A DNA stretch of 64,000 bases from Streptomyces massasporeus (GTDB lineage: Bacteria > Actinomycetota > Actinomycetes > Streptomycetales > Streptomycetaceae), in assembly GCF_014648995.1 (NCBI RefSeq), contig NZ_BMSE01000003.1, forward strand, positions 248,001 through 312,000, in the 5' to 3' direction. A model generated the notes under the pieces. That model was not told the origin of the DNA. It ran no database searches and worked only from the letters and a program-made list of their open reading frames with translations. The position numbers and the translations under genes are program-made. Shown piece after piece: positions 1-7,187 of this stretch. Numbering within the stretch: the stretch's first letter is position 1; every line of letters begins with the position of its first letter.

Positions 1-625
1 CCCCCTGCTGACCACGCTGGCGCTGGAGACCTCCACCACCGCGCACGCCGCCGTCGTGGTCGGACTGCTTCCGCTGACCACCGCGCTCTTCTCCGCGCTG
101 CGCGTCGGCACCCGGCCCTCGCGCACCTTCTGGGTCGCGGCCCTGGCGGGCGCGACGGCGGTGCTGGCCTTCACCGTGCAGCAGAGCGGCGGCACTCTGA
201 CCACCGCCGACCTGTACCTCTTCGCCGCGCTGCTGGTCTGCGCGGCCGGCTACACCGAGGGCGGCCGGCTGGCCCGGATCATGCCGGGCTGGCAGGTGAT
301 CGGCTGGGCACTGGTGCTGTGCCTGCCGCTGACCGTGCCGCTCGCCGTGCTCGCCCTGGCGCACGAACCCGTGCGGCTGACCGCGCACAGCGTCACCGGC
401 CTGTTGTGGGTCGCGGCCGGCTCGCAGTTCGTCGGTCTGATCGTCTGGTACCGAGGCATGGCGGCCATCGGCATCCCCAAAGCCAGCCAGTTGCAGCTCG
501 CCCAGCCGCTGCTCACACTGGTGTGGTCGGTGCTGCTGCTGGGCGAGCACCTCACGGTCGCCGCCCCGCTGACGGCCGCGGCGGTGCTGGTCTGCATCGC
601 CGTCACGCAGCGATCAGGCGGCTGA
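1..625 (+). CDS. EamA/DMT-family transporter, C-terminal part
   Basis: The gene enters from the left edge, so its N-terminus and start are missing; the reading frame is open from base 2 to the TGA at 623-625. The visible part (about 207 residues) is almost entirely hydrophobic helices of about 20 residues with short basic loops, and the last helix is followed by a short tail. The pattern of alternating Gly/Ala/Leu helices, with a proline-rich helix end near PKASQLQLAQP, matches the second half of ten-helix drug/metabolite transporters (EamA family). Such proteins usually export amino acids or small metabolites across the plasma membrane; the substrate cannot be read from the sequence. Family call fairly sure, function unknown. 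Confidence 0.75.
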   Translation, partial: PLLTTLALETSTTAHAAVVVGLLPLTTALFSALRVGTRPSRTFWVAALAGATAVLAFTVQQSGGTLTTADLYLFAALLVCAAGYTEGGRLARIMPGWQVIGWALVLCLPLTVPLAVLALAHEPVRLTAHSVTGLLWVAAGSQFVGLIVWYRGMAAIGIPKASQLQLAQPLLTLVWSVLLLGEHLTVAAPLTAAAVLVCIAVTQRSGG

Positions 626-718
626 GCGGGAGCGCGCACGGCCACTGCCAACGGGCGCCCCCCGCCGTAGACTCGGAGGCCACGGACCGCTGCTCCACAC
701 ATCGTGAGGAGGCCCCAG

Positions 719-919
719 ATGCGCGCAACCGCGGGCGACCAGCTTGTCCAGCACGGCAGGGTGGTCGGTCAGCACGACAAGGTCGGCGAGATCGTCGAAG
801 TGCTCGGCCCCGAGGGAAACCCCCCGTACCGCGTCCGGTTCGAGGACGGGCACGAGGGCGTGTGCTCCCCGGGACCCGACACCGAGATCCGGCACCGGGA
901 GACCACCACCGGGCCATGA
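719..919 (+). CDS. DUF1918 domain-containing protein
   Basis: A small soluble protein of 66 residues (MRATAGDQLV...). I chose ATG 719 because a GAGGAGG-type ribosome binding site lies about 8 bases upstream; the in-frame GTG at 704 would sit on top of that site. The sequence has the DUF1918 layout: an N-terminal GDQLV, a central GxxGEIVEVLG, and a C-terminal PYRVRFEDGHEG strand, which predicts a small SH3-like beta barrel. The family is common in actinobacteria and has no assigned reaction. The gene ends one base before the stop of the convergent glycosidase gene, so the two transcripts must meet here. Confidence 0.8.
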   Translation: MRATAGDQLVQHGRVVGQHDKVGEIVEVLGPEGNPPYRVRFEDGHEGVCSPGPDTEIRHRETTTGP

Positions 920-920
920 C

Positions 921-2156
921 TCAGCGCGGGGGCGGCGCCGGCTGCCCGTAGTGGTCGGCGACGACCCGCGCCATCGCCCCGATCCGGTCGGCCGCCACGT
1001 CCTTGGCGGCGAAATAGACGTGCCCGCGCACCTGCGCGTGCTCCTTGGCCAGCGTCAGGTGCCGGGACAGCTCGCCCGTCTGCTGCCACGCCGCGGGCTG
1101 CGCCGGGTCACCCGCCTTGTACAGCGCCTCCCCCACGTAGAGCTGCGTCGAGCTGCCGCGCGCGACCTCCGCCCACCAGGGCACCAGCTTCGCGTAGTCG
1201 GCGGCGGCGAAGCCGATGTTCCAGTACAGCTGCGGGACGATGTAGTCGATCCAGCCCTCGCGCACCCACTTCCGGGTGTCCGCGTGCAGATCGTCGTACG
1301 TCTCCACACCCGCCTTGGTGTCCGAGCCGAGCGGGTCGGTCCCGGCGTTGCGCCACACGCCGAAGGGGCTGATGCCGAAGCGTGCGTCCGGCCGGACCTC
1401 CTTGACGCGGTCCGCCGTCTCCCGCACCAGCAGGTCGATGTTGTCCCGGCGCCAGGCGGCCCGGTTCGGGAAGCCGCCGCCGTGCTCGTCGTAGGCGGCC
1501 TCGTCGTCGAAGGTCTGCCCGGCCACGGGGTACGGGTAGAAGTAGTCGTCGAAGTGGACGCCGTCCACGGGGTACTTCGCCACCGCGTCGAGCATCGCGT
1601 CCTCGACGAAGGCGCGGACCTCGGGCAGCCCCGGGTTGTAGAAGAGCTTCCCGCCGTACGTCACCACCCAGTGGGGGTTCTCGCGGGCGGGGTGGGAGGC
1701 CGCCAGGCGGGACGGGTCGGCGTGCACGGCGATCCGGTACGGGTTGAACCAGGCGTGCAGCCGAAGACCCCGGGCATGGGCCTCCTCGACGGCCGTGCCC
1801 AGCGGGTCCCAGCCGGGGTCCTTGCCCTGGGTGCCGGTGAGGTACTGCGACCAGGGCTCGTACGGCGAGGGCCACATGGCGTCCGCCGTGGGCCGGACCT
1901 GGAAGAACACGGTGTTGAGGCGGTTGTCGGCCGCCGTGTCGAGATGGGTGAGCAGTTCGGCGCGCTGCTGCGACGCGGTCAGCCCGGACTTCGACGGCCA
2001 GTCGCGGTTGGCCACGGACGCGATCCAGACGCCCCGCATCTCGGAGTCCGCCGCCCCGCCCCGGTGCCCGGTCGCGGCCGACGCCCGAGGCATCATCGTG
2101 AAAGCCGACAGCGCCGCCACCGCGAACGCCCTGCGTGAGACTCGTCCCATCCGCAT
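921..2156 (-). CDS. Secreted glycoside hydrolase-like protein (GHL10/DUF187 type)
   Basis: A 411-residue protein. The N-terminus (MRMGRVSRRAFAVAALSAF) carries a twin-arginine SRRAFAV motif, a hydrophobic stretch and an ASA-type cleavage site, so export by the Tat system (tatA/tatC lie at 48.6-49.9 kb) is likely. The mature part has the landmarks of the glycosyl hydrolase-like family 10: MRGVWIASV near the start, NTVFFQVRPTADA, LHAWFNPYR, a VDGVHFDDYFYPYP motif with the likely acidic catalytic residues, and IVPQLYWN. The open frame extends much further upstream, but residues before the Tat signal show no family similarity and overlap the next gene, so I start at 2156 (or 2150). The substrate is probably a cell-wall or extracellular polysaccharide; this is inference. 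Confidence 0.85.
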   Translation of the reverse strand: MRMGRVSRRAFAVAALSAFTMMPRASAATGHRGGAADSEMRGVWIASVANRDWPSKSGLTASQQRAELLTHLDTAADNRLNTVFFQVRPTADAMWPSPYEPWSQYLTGTQGKDPGWDPLGTAVEEAHARGLRLHAWFNPYRIAVHADPSRLAASHPARENPHWVVTYGGKLFYNPGLPEVRAFVEDAMLDAVAKYPVDGVHFDDYFYPYPVAGQTFDDEAAYDEHGGGFPNRAAWRRDNIDLLVRETADRVKEVRPDARFGISPFGVWRNAGTDPLGSDTKAGVETYDDLHADTRKWVREGWIDYIVPQLYWNIGFAAADYAKLVPWWAEVARGSSTQLYVGEALYKAGDPAQPAAWQQTGELSRHLTLAKEHAQVRGHVYFAAKDVAADRIGAMARVVADHYGQPAPPPR

Positions 2157-2330
2157 GCCCCAAAAAGCCGCGGATCCGCCCGGTCGCGGATCGCTCCGGA
2201 CCCAGCATGCCCGAAGCGGACCCGACCCCCGCGATCGATCATCGATACTTCGGAGTAACGTGCTCGAACGGAGCAGGCGCCGGGACCCGGCGAGCCTGCC
2301 CGGACGTGGATCAGCAGCGAAAGGGACGAT

Positions 2331-3206
2331 GTGACGGACATCCCAGCGGGAGACATTGCACGCGTCGGAGTCGTGGGCTGCGGTCAGATGGGCGCGGGCA
2401 TCGCCGAGGTGTGCGCCCGGGCCGGCCTGGACGTCATGGTCGCCGAGACCACCGGCGAGGCCCTGGAGATCGGCCGCACCCGGCTGTTCACCTCCCTGGC
2501 CAAGGCAGCAGAGCGCGGCAAGATCACCGAGGAGGAGCAGGAGGACACGCTGGCCCGCCTGAGCTTCACCACGGACCTCGGCGAGTTCGCCGACCGTGAC
2601 CTGGTGATCGAGGCCGTCGTCGAGAACGAGCAGGTCAAGACCGAGATCTTCCAGGTGCTCGACCAGGTCGTGACCCGGCCTGACGCGATCCTGGCCTCCA
2701 ACACCTCCTCGATCCCGCTGGTGAAGCTCGCGGTGGCGACGTCGCGGCCCGACCAGGTCATCGGCATCCACTTCTTCAACCCGGCCCCGGTGCAGAAGCT
2801 CGTCGAGCTGATCCCGGCGCTTACCACGTCCGAGGGCACGATCAGCCGCGCCCAGCTGTTCACCGAGAAGCTGCTCGGCAAGCACGCCATCCGCGCCCAG
2901 GACCGTTCCGGCTTCGTCGTCAACGCGCTGCTGATCCCGTATCTGCTCTCCGCGATCCGGATGTTCGAGACGGGCATCGCCAGCCGCGAGGACATCGACA
3001 ACGGCATGGAGATGGGCTGCGCCCACCCGATGGGCCCCCTGAAGCTCTCCGACCTGATCGGCCTGGACACGGTCGCCTCGGTCGCCCAGTCCATGTACGA
3101 GGAGTACAAGGAGCCTCTGTACGCCGCTCCCCCGCTCCTGCAGCGCATGGTCGACGCGGGCCGGCTCGGCCGCAAGACGGGCTCGGGCTTCTACACGTAC
3201 GCCTGA
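2331..3206 (+). CDS. 3-hydroxybutyryl-CoA dehydrogenase
   Basis: A 291-residue NAD(P)-dependent dehydrogenase of the 3-hydroxyacyl-CoA dehydrogenase family, which oxidises 3-hydroxyacyl-CoA to 3-ketoacyl-CoA or works in reverse in butyryl-CoA formation. An N-terminal Rossmann fold starts with GVVGCGQMGAGIAE (residues 12-25). The catalytic histidine lies in the motif IGIHFFNPAPVQKLVE, and NTSSIPL and GPLKLSDLIGLD are further family signatures; it ends with the usual GRKTGSGFYTY. Length is normal for the single-function enzyme. GTG 2331 is chosen because of the GAAAGGGA site just upstream and because the Rossmann motif starts at the expected distance. It is monocistronic, with a strong hairpin after it. 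Confidence 0.95.
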   Translation: MTDIPAGDIARVGVVGCGQMGAGIAEVCARAGLDVMVAETTGEALEIGRTRLFTSLAKAAERGKITEEEQEDTLARLSFTTDLGEFADRDLVIEAVVENEQVKTEIFQVLDQVVTRPDAILASNTSSIPLVKLAVATSRPDQVIGIHFFNPAPVQKLVELIPALTTSEGTISRAQLFTEKLLGKHAIRAQDRSGFVVNALLIPYLLSAIRMFETGIASREDIDNGMEMGCAHPMGPLKLSDLIGLDTVASVAQSMYEEYKEPLYAAPPLLQRMVDAGRLGRKTGSGFYTYA

Positions 3207-3246
3207 CCGCCGACCGAGGCCGATTACGGACGGTCAGATTTCGGCC

Positions 3247-3290
3247 ATGCAGTGGGCCCGGCACCTGTTCAGGTGCCGGGCCCACTGCAT
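3247..3290 (+). terminator. Perfect 20-bp stem hairpin downstream of the hydroxyacyl-CoA dehydrogenase
   Basis: Left arm 3247-3266 and right arm 3271-3290 are perfectly complementary over 20 bases, with a GTTC loop. It stands 40 bases after the dehydrogenase stop. No U-tract follows, as is usual in Streptomyces. Confidence 0.85.
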
Positions 3291-3416
3291 TCACACACCG
3301 TGTGCGTGCCGGGCTCGCATATGCCCCTCGCACACTCTCCCCAGGCGCCCACCAGGCGAGTTGACTCCTCATGCGCATGCAAGGGATGTGAAACGACTAC
3401 GGAAAGGAGCGGACTC

Positions 3417-3674
3417 GTGACCGCCGATCCCGAGCATCCCGTCGTCCATGGAGAACTCGCAGAGTTACGACGCCGCCTCGACGTGGCCTACGCCCGCGTC
3501 GAGGGCGGGCTGGCTCTGCTCAGCCACCGCACCGAGGAGACCGCCAAGGAGATCGACGAGCTCAACACCCGGATCCACACGCTCGAACACACGCGCTGGC
3601 CGCTGCCCGCGGTCGCCGCCCTCACCGCCGTGGGTGCCCTCGTCCTGGCGATCTGGCAGGCGCTGGGACGCTGA
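3417..3674 (+). CDS. Small coiled-coil membrane protein, unknown function
   Basis: An 85-residue protein (MTADPEHPVVHGEL...). GTG 3417 follows a GGAAAGGAG ribosome binding site at 3401-3409. Residues 10-60 have a heptad-like pattern (ELAELRRRLDVAYARVEGG, TEETAKEIDELNTRIHTLE) suggesting a coiled coil. Residues 63-82 form one hydrophobic helix (PAVAALTAVGALVLAIWQAL), so the protein is likely anchored by its C-terminus. The layout recalls XhlA/holin-accessory-like proteins, but no phage genes are nearby. It ends 13 bases from the convergent Nudix gene. Confidence 0.7.
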   Translation: MTADPEHPVVHGELAELRRRLDVAYARVEGGLALLSHRTEETAKEIDELNTRIHTLEHTRWPLPAVAALTAVGALVLAIWQALGR

Positions 3675-3687
3675 GGCCCTGTACGGC

Positions 3688-4233
3688 CTAAGGCAACGCG
3701 TCCTGTCCGAGCCTGAGATGGTGCAGCAGAAGTAACGCGGCCGCCATGTTGGCGGCCGGGACCTCGCCGCGGGCGACCATGTCGGGGACGAGTTTGAGAG
3801 GCACCCATTCCCGGCGGTCCGACTCGAAGTCGTCCACGGGGTGCCCGACGTAGTCGCCCTCGTCGGCCCAGTACACGTGGTGCCGGGCGTCGGTGAGCCC
3901 GTTGGACGGCTCCACGCTCATGAGGTGGCGCAGGGGTCCCGGCCGCCAGCCGGTTTCCTCCTCCAGTTCCCTGGCGGCCGCGCGGGCGATGTCCTCGCCG
4001 TCCTCGACCACGCCGGCCGCGAGTTCCCACCCCCAGCTGTCGGTGATGAAGCGGTGCCGCCAGAGCAGCAGCACCTCGTTGGCCTCGTTGACGACCGTGG
4101 CCACCGCAACGGGCCGCAGCCGTATGAGGTAGTGGTCCAGATGCCGGCCGTCGGGCAGTTCGACATCCGCGAGATTGACGCTGAACCAGCGGTTTGAGTA
4201 CACAGTTTGTTCGTTGTGTTTCGTCCACTGCAC
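3688..4233 (-). CDS. Nudix hydrolase
   Basis: A 181-residue protein containing a complete Nudix box (G-x5-E-x7-REUxEExGU) reading GVVEDG, E, then RELEEETGW, in the middle of the protein. The box binds Mg2+ and cleaves nucleoside-diphosphate-linked compounds. The N-terminal strand region (YSNRWFSVNLADVELPDG) and the box-to-C-terminus arrangement resemble ADP-ribose/nucleotide-sugar pyrophosphatases, but the substrate is not certain. GTG 4233 has a GGAAGGTGG site eight bases upstream. The upstream regulator gene is in the same orientation but about 106 bases away, so co-transcription is possible. Confidence 0.9.
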   Translation of the reverse strand: MQWTKHNEQTVYSNRWFSVNLADVELPDGRHLDHYLIRLRPVAVATVVNEANEVLLLWRHRFITDSWGWELAAGVVEDGEDIARAAARELEEETGWRPGPLRHLMSVEPSNGLTDARHHVYWADEGDYVGHPVDDFESDRREWVPLKLVPDMVARGEVPAANMAAALLLLHHLRLGQDALP

Positions 4234-4339
4234 GGTTCTGCCACCTTCCGTCGAGTAAGTGGCAATATCGCAGCAGGGACGGAGGGAGAGCAGGCGCACG
4301 GGAAGCGCCTCGGAGCGACACGGGCACCACCGCCCGGAT

Positions 4340-5680
4340 CTACAACGGTACGCGCAAGGCCCCGTCGATGAGTTCGGCCGCCTCGGTCGTGCCCGCGCAA
4401 CCGCTGCGCACCAGGTGCTCCCGCACCGCGCGCAGCCGGTCGCGCAGCCGCTGGGACTCCATGCCCCGGGCCTGCTCGGCCATCTGCACGGCGATGGCCA
4501 CCGCCTTGTCGGCGTTGCCCTGCCGCAGCTCGATGGTGCTGAGCATCGCCAACCGGTGCACCCGGCCGCGGTCGTGCGCCGGGTTGTCGACGGCGGCCGC
4601 GGCATGCTCTCCTGCGGCCGCGATCTCCCCGAGGCTCAGCAGCGCCTCCGCCACCTGCACGTTGACGAGCCCGGGCTGGACATAACCGGTCTCGTCGGGC
4701 TCGTAGCCGCGCCGGATGCGCTCGGCGGACTGCTCGGCCCGCCGGATGCAGGACAGGGCGCTGCTGCCGTCGCCGAGGTGCGCGTACGCCTTGGCCTGCA
4801 TCGCGTACAGGTCGGAGGCGAGCGCCGGGGTGATGTGCTTGCCGGCGGCCCGCAGCGCGGCCTCCGCGAAGGCCACCGACTGCCGGTACTCCCTCATGAA
4901 CAGCGACTGGTTGACGAGCAGGGCGATCACATACGCCCCGAGCCCCCGGTCCCCGCTGGCCTTGGCGAGCCGCAGCGCCTGGTGGAAGTAGCGCTGGGCG
5001 AGTCCGTGGGCGTCGGAGTCGTAGGCGCAGATGCCGGCGACCGCCACCAACCCGCCGGTGGCCCGGTGCAGTTGCCGGCCGGTCTCGTCGGTGTAGCTGC
5101 CGCGCAGCAGCGGGGCGGCCTCGGCGTTGAGGAAGCCGACGATCCGGGCTCGCGTCGCGATGCCCCCGGCCTTGCGGTACATCTGCTCGTAGTGCGCGCG
5201 GGCGGCCCGCAGCATCTCCAGGTCGCCCGTGGTGACCCGGTGTCTGCCGCCGCGTGAGACGTCCACGTCCTCGGGCGGGTTCTCCCACTCCCACACCGGC
5301 ATCACGGCGGGCGTGCCGGTGAGCGCGGGCGCGCCCAGGATGTGCGGCCGCTGCTGCTGGTCGGATCGCCACAGGGCGGTGGCCCGTTCGACGAACCCGG
5401 ACAGCGAGCCGGTGTGCGGGGCGGACGGCTCACCCGGCACGCCGAGGCCGATGTCGTCGAGGGTGACCTGCCGTTGCAGCCGGCCCGCGAGCACCTCGCA
5501 GATCAGGTCGGGCACCTGACCCCGGGGCCGCTGCCCCTTCAACCACCGGGCGACGGCGGTGTGTTCGTACCTCAGGGACTGACCCCGTGCCCGTCCCGCC
5601 TGGTTGACGTGTGCGGCCAGCCCCGCGTGCGAGATCCCCGCCTCGTCCAGGATCGCGTCGAGCAGAGTGTTGGGCTGCAT
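4340..5680 (-). CDS. HTH/TPR-type transcriptional regulator
   Basis: A 446-residue protein. Residues 1-70 (MQPNTLLDAILDEAGISHAG..., AVARWLKGQRPRG) look like an XRE-like helix-turn-helix. The rest is made of alanine-rich helical pairs (RYFHQALRLAKASGD, AYAHLGDGSSALSCIRRAE, EALLSLGEIAAAGEHAAAAVDN) typical of TPR repeats. This is the common streptomycete type of developmental or antibiotic-related regulator with a DNA-binding head and a TPR body, such as NsdA-like proteins; the target is unknown. ATG 5680 has a GGGGGCC stretch just upstream. A perfect palindrome at 5725-5745, 45 bases before the start, is a likely autoregulatory site. Confidence 0.8.
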   Translation of the reverse strand: MQPNTLLDAILDEAGISHAGLAAHVNQAGRARGQSLRYEHTAVARWLKGQRPRGQVPDLICEVLAGRLQRQVTLDDIGLGVPGEPSAPHTGSLSGFVERATALWRSDQQQRPHILGAPALTGTPAVMPVWEWENPPEDVDVSRGGRHRVTTGDLEMLRAARAHYEQMYRKAGGIATRARIVGFLNAEAAPLLRGSYTDETGRQLHRATGGLVAVAGICAYDSDAHGLAQRYFHQALRLAKASGDRGLGAYVIALLVNQSLFMREYRQSVAFAEAALRAAGKHITPALASDLYAMQAKAYAHLGDGSSALSCIRRAEQSAERIRRGYEPDETGYVQPGLVNVQVAEALLSLGEIAAAGEHAAAAVDNPAHDRGRVHRLAMLSTIELRQGNADKAVAIAVQMAEQARGMESQRLRDRLRAVREHLVRSGCAGTTEAAELIDGALRVPL

Positions 5681-5724
5681 GTGGGCCCCCCGGATGGCTC
5701 GGTGCGGACAGGTTAGTGGTTCCG

Positions 5725-5745
5725 CGTTCACACGGGGTGTGAACG
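5725..5745. promoter_or_regulatory. Palindromic operator candidate upstream of the HTH/TPR regulator
   Basis: Arms of nine bases (CGTTCACAC and GTGTGAACG) around a GGG spacer, perfectly symmetric, 45 bases upstream of the regulator start codon at 5680. A partly similar GTGTGCGCAC lies about 20 bases further upstream. The location fits autoregulation; no experiment is implied. Confidence 0.6.
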
Positions 5746-5949
5746 GAGTGCTCGAATCCGCACGGTGTGCGCACTGTCGCTCAGAGTCGCCGACCGGTTG
5801 ACTGAATTGCCTCGAAAGAGGCCGGCCGGGCCGCCGGCTCCCCCTCGTACAGTGCGGCGGCCCGCACCCGCCGTCCGCCCAGCTGCCTGCCCGACACTCC
5901 GTGGCGGGGCGGACGGCTCCGCCGGCCGTGTCTTCTCTCGCCGTGGTGT

Positions 5950-6966
5950 CTAAGGTGCCGTCGTGGTCTGCGGGTGCGTCGTGGCCGTTCGCCCAGTTCC
6001 CCGCGCCCCCAGGTTGGCAGGCCCCCCGTTTCTCAGTACCAGCAGCGCGATGTCGTCCGGCGGTGTGCCCCTGGTGTGGTGTCGCAGAGCGGTCGAGATC
6101 CTGCCGACGACCGCCTGCGCGAAGAGCGGGCCTTCCGCCACCGCACTCGACAGCGCGGTCGCCAGGGGGAAGAAGCGGCCACGGGCGTCCCGGGCGTCCT
6201 GCGCGCCGTCGGTGAAGAGCAACAACGCGTCGTCGGGCTCCAGGCGGCCGAGTCCCACCGTCGGCAGCACCGGCGGGAGCGGGAACAGGCCCAGGGGCGG
6301 TTGCGGGTCGCCGGGGGCGAGTTGGTCCGCCCGGGCGCCGCTCAGCAGGTAGGGCCAGGGATGGCCGCAGTTCAGCGCGAGCATCTCGCCATCGGGCCGG
6401 ATCTCCACGAGGAGCAGGGTCACGAACTCCTCGGCGGCGCCCGCGGGATGCTCCTGGCGCAGATGACGGGCCAGGGCGCGATCGAGCCGGCGCAGCACCC
6501 CGTAGAGGTCCTGCTCGTCGTGAGCGGCCTCGCGGAAGCAGCCCAGCACGGCGGCGACGGTCCCGAACGCACCGATCCCGTGCCCGCGTACGTCGCCCAT
6601 CACGGCTCGCACGCCGTGCTCGGTGGCGACGACCTCGTACAGGTCGCCCCCGACAGCGGCGCCACGCTCCGCCGACACCTGGGCGGCGGCCACGTCCAGC
6701 CCGTCGATCCGTGAGGGCAGCGGCCGCAGCAGTGCGCGCTGCGCTGCGCCGGCGACCCGGCGCAACTGGCGCAGCTCCCGCATCAGCGAGTGCCGCACGT
6801 GCAGGATCAGCACGGTCCCGACGGCGAAGAACACGGCGCTGGTGACGATCCGCGCCGGGAGACCGGTCTCCCGGGCGAGCGGACAGAGCAGCTTGTACGC
6901 GACGGCCGCAGCGCCCCACGCGATGGCAAGACCGAGGCTGCGCACCCGACCCCTGACGCGGATCAT
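5950..6966 (-). CDS. Membrane-anchored PP2C/SpoIIE-type serine phosphatase
   Basis: A 338-residue protein. Two hydrophobic segments near the N-terminus (LGLAIAWGAAAVAYKLL and IVTSAVFFAVGTVLIL) anchor it; a linker RHSLMRELRQLRRVAGAAQRAL leads into a SpoIIE/PP2C domain. The metal-binding aspartates are visible in GGDLYEV and VMGDVRGHG, with later motifs LNCGHPWPYLL, LLLFTDGAQDAR and PPDDIALLVLR. Such proteins dephosphorylate anti-sigma-factor antagonists. I start at ATG 6966 because a terminator-like hairpin lies inside the longer possible N-terminal extension. The last 20 or so residues (from LGARGTGRTATT) are encoded by a dispersed repeat also present at 7108 and 44687, so the natural C-terminus may have been extended by it. 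Confidence 0.88.
   Translation of the reverse strand: MIRVRGRVRSLGLAIAWGAAAVAYKLLCPLARETGLPARIVTSAVFFAVGTVLILHVRHSLMRELRQLRRVAGAAQRALLRPLPSRIDGLDVAAAQVSAERGAAVGGDLYEVVATEHGVRAVMGDVRGHGIGAFGTVAAVLGCFREAAHDEQDLYGVLRRLDRALARHLRQEHPAGAAEEFVTLLLVEIRPDGEMLALNCGHPWPYLLSGARADQLAPGDPQPPLGLFPLPPVLPTVGLGRLEPDDALLLFTDGAQDARDARGRFFPLATALSSAVAEGPLFAQAVVGRISTALRHHTRGTPPDDIALLVLRNGGPANLGARGTGRTATTHPQTTTAP
5965..6013 (-). repeat. Dispersed GC-rich repeat, copy A (inside the PP2C gene end)
   Basis: Read on the minus strand this contains GGGGGCGCGGGGAACTG followed by GAACGGCCACGACG and ACCCGCAG. Nearly the same run occurs on the plus strand at 7108-7156 and, less well preserved, at 44687-44735. Here it codes for the last residues of the phosphatase. 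Confidence 0.8.
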
Positions 6967-6995
6967 GCCGATGGCCCCCCAATAGGCCCTGACAC

Positions 6996-7035
6996 ACAGA
7001 ATCGGACCGGCCCGAGAAGGCCGGTCCGATTCTGT
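6996..7035 (-). terminator. Terminator hairpin after pheT
   Basis: Perfect 17-base arms, 6996-7012 and 7019-7035, with a 6-base loop. It lies between the pheT stop and the phosphatase start, both on the minus strand, so it most likely ends the pheST transcript. Confidence 0.8.
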
Positions 7036-7107
7036 CGACAGCACGCCGCAAACGGGGAGATCACCCACCTTTACCACTCAAACGAGTGAGGTGACCCGGC
7101 CGTCTTT

Positions 7108-7156
7108 TGGGGGCGCGGGGAACTGCCCGAACGGCCACGACGAACCCGCAGCCGCC
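7108..7156 (+). repeat. Dispersed GC-rich repeat, copy B
   Basis: Begins TTGGGGGCGCGGGGAACTGC and continues with GAACGGCCACGACGAACCCGCAG; nearly identical to copy A at 5965-6013 in inverted orientation. It sits just downstream of pheT. Confidence 0.8.
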
Positions 7157-7187
7157 AACCCGTCGCAGCTCCCCGCCCCTTGGGGGC

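Noticed and set aside
921..3026. A 701-residue minus-strand frame covering the glycosidase and the dehydrogenase region
   Set aside because: The extra N-terminal part is antisense to the well-supported 3-hydroxybutyryl-CoA dehydrogenase and precedes a proper Tat signal peptide; the glycosidase start was set at 2156.
4340..7051. A 903-residue minus-strand frame
   Set aside because: Only the last 446 residues look like a protein family; the upstream part overlaps the PP2C gene in another frame.
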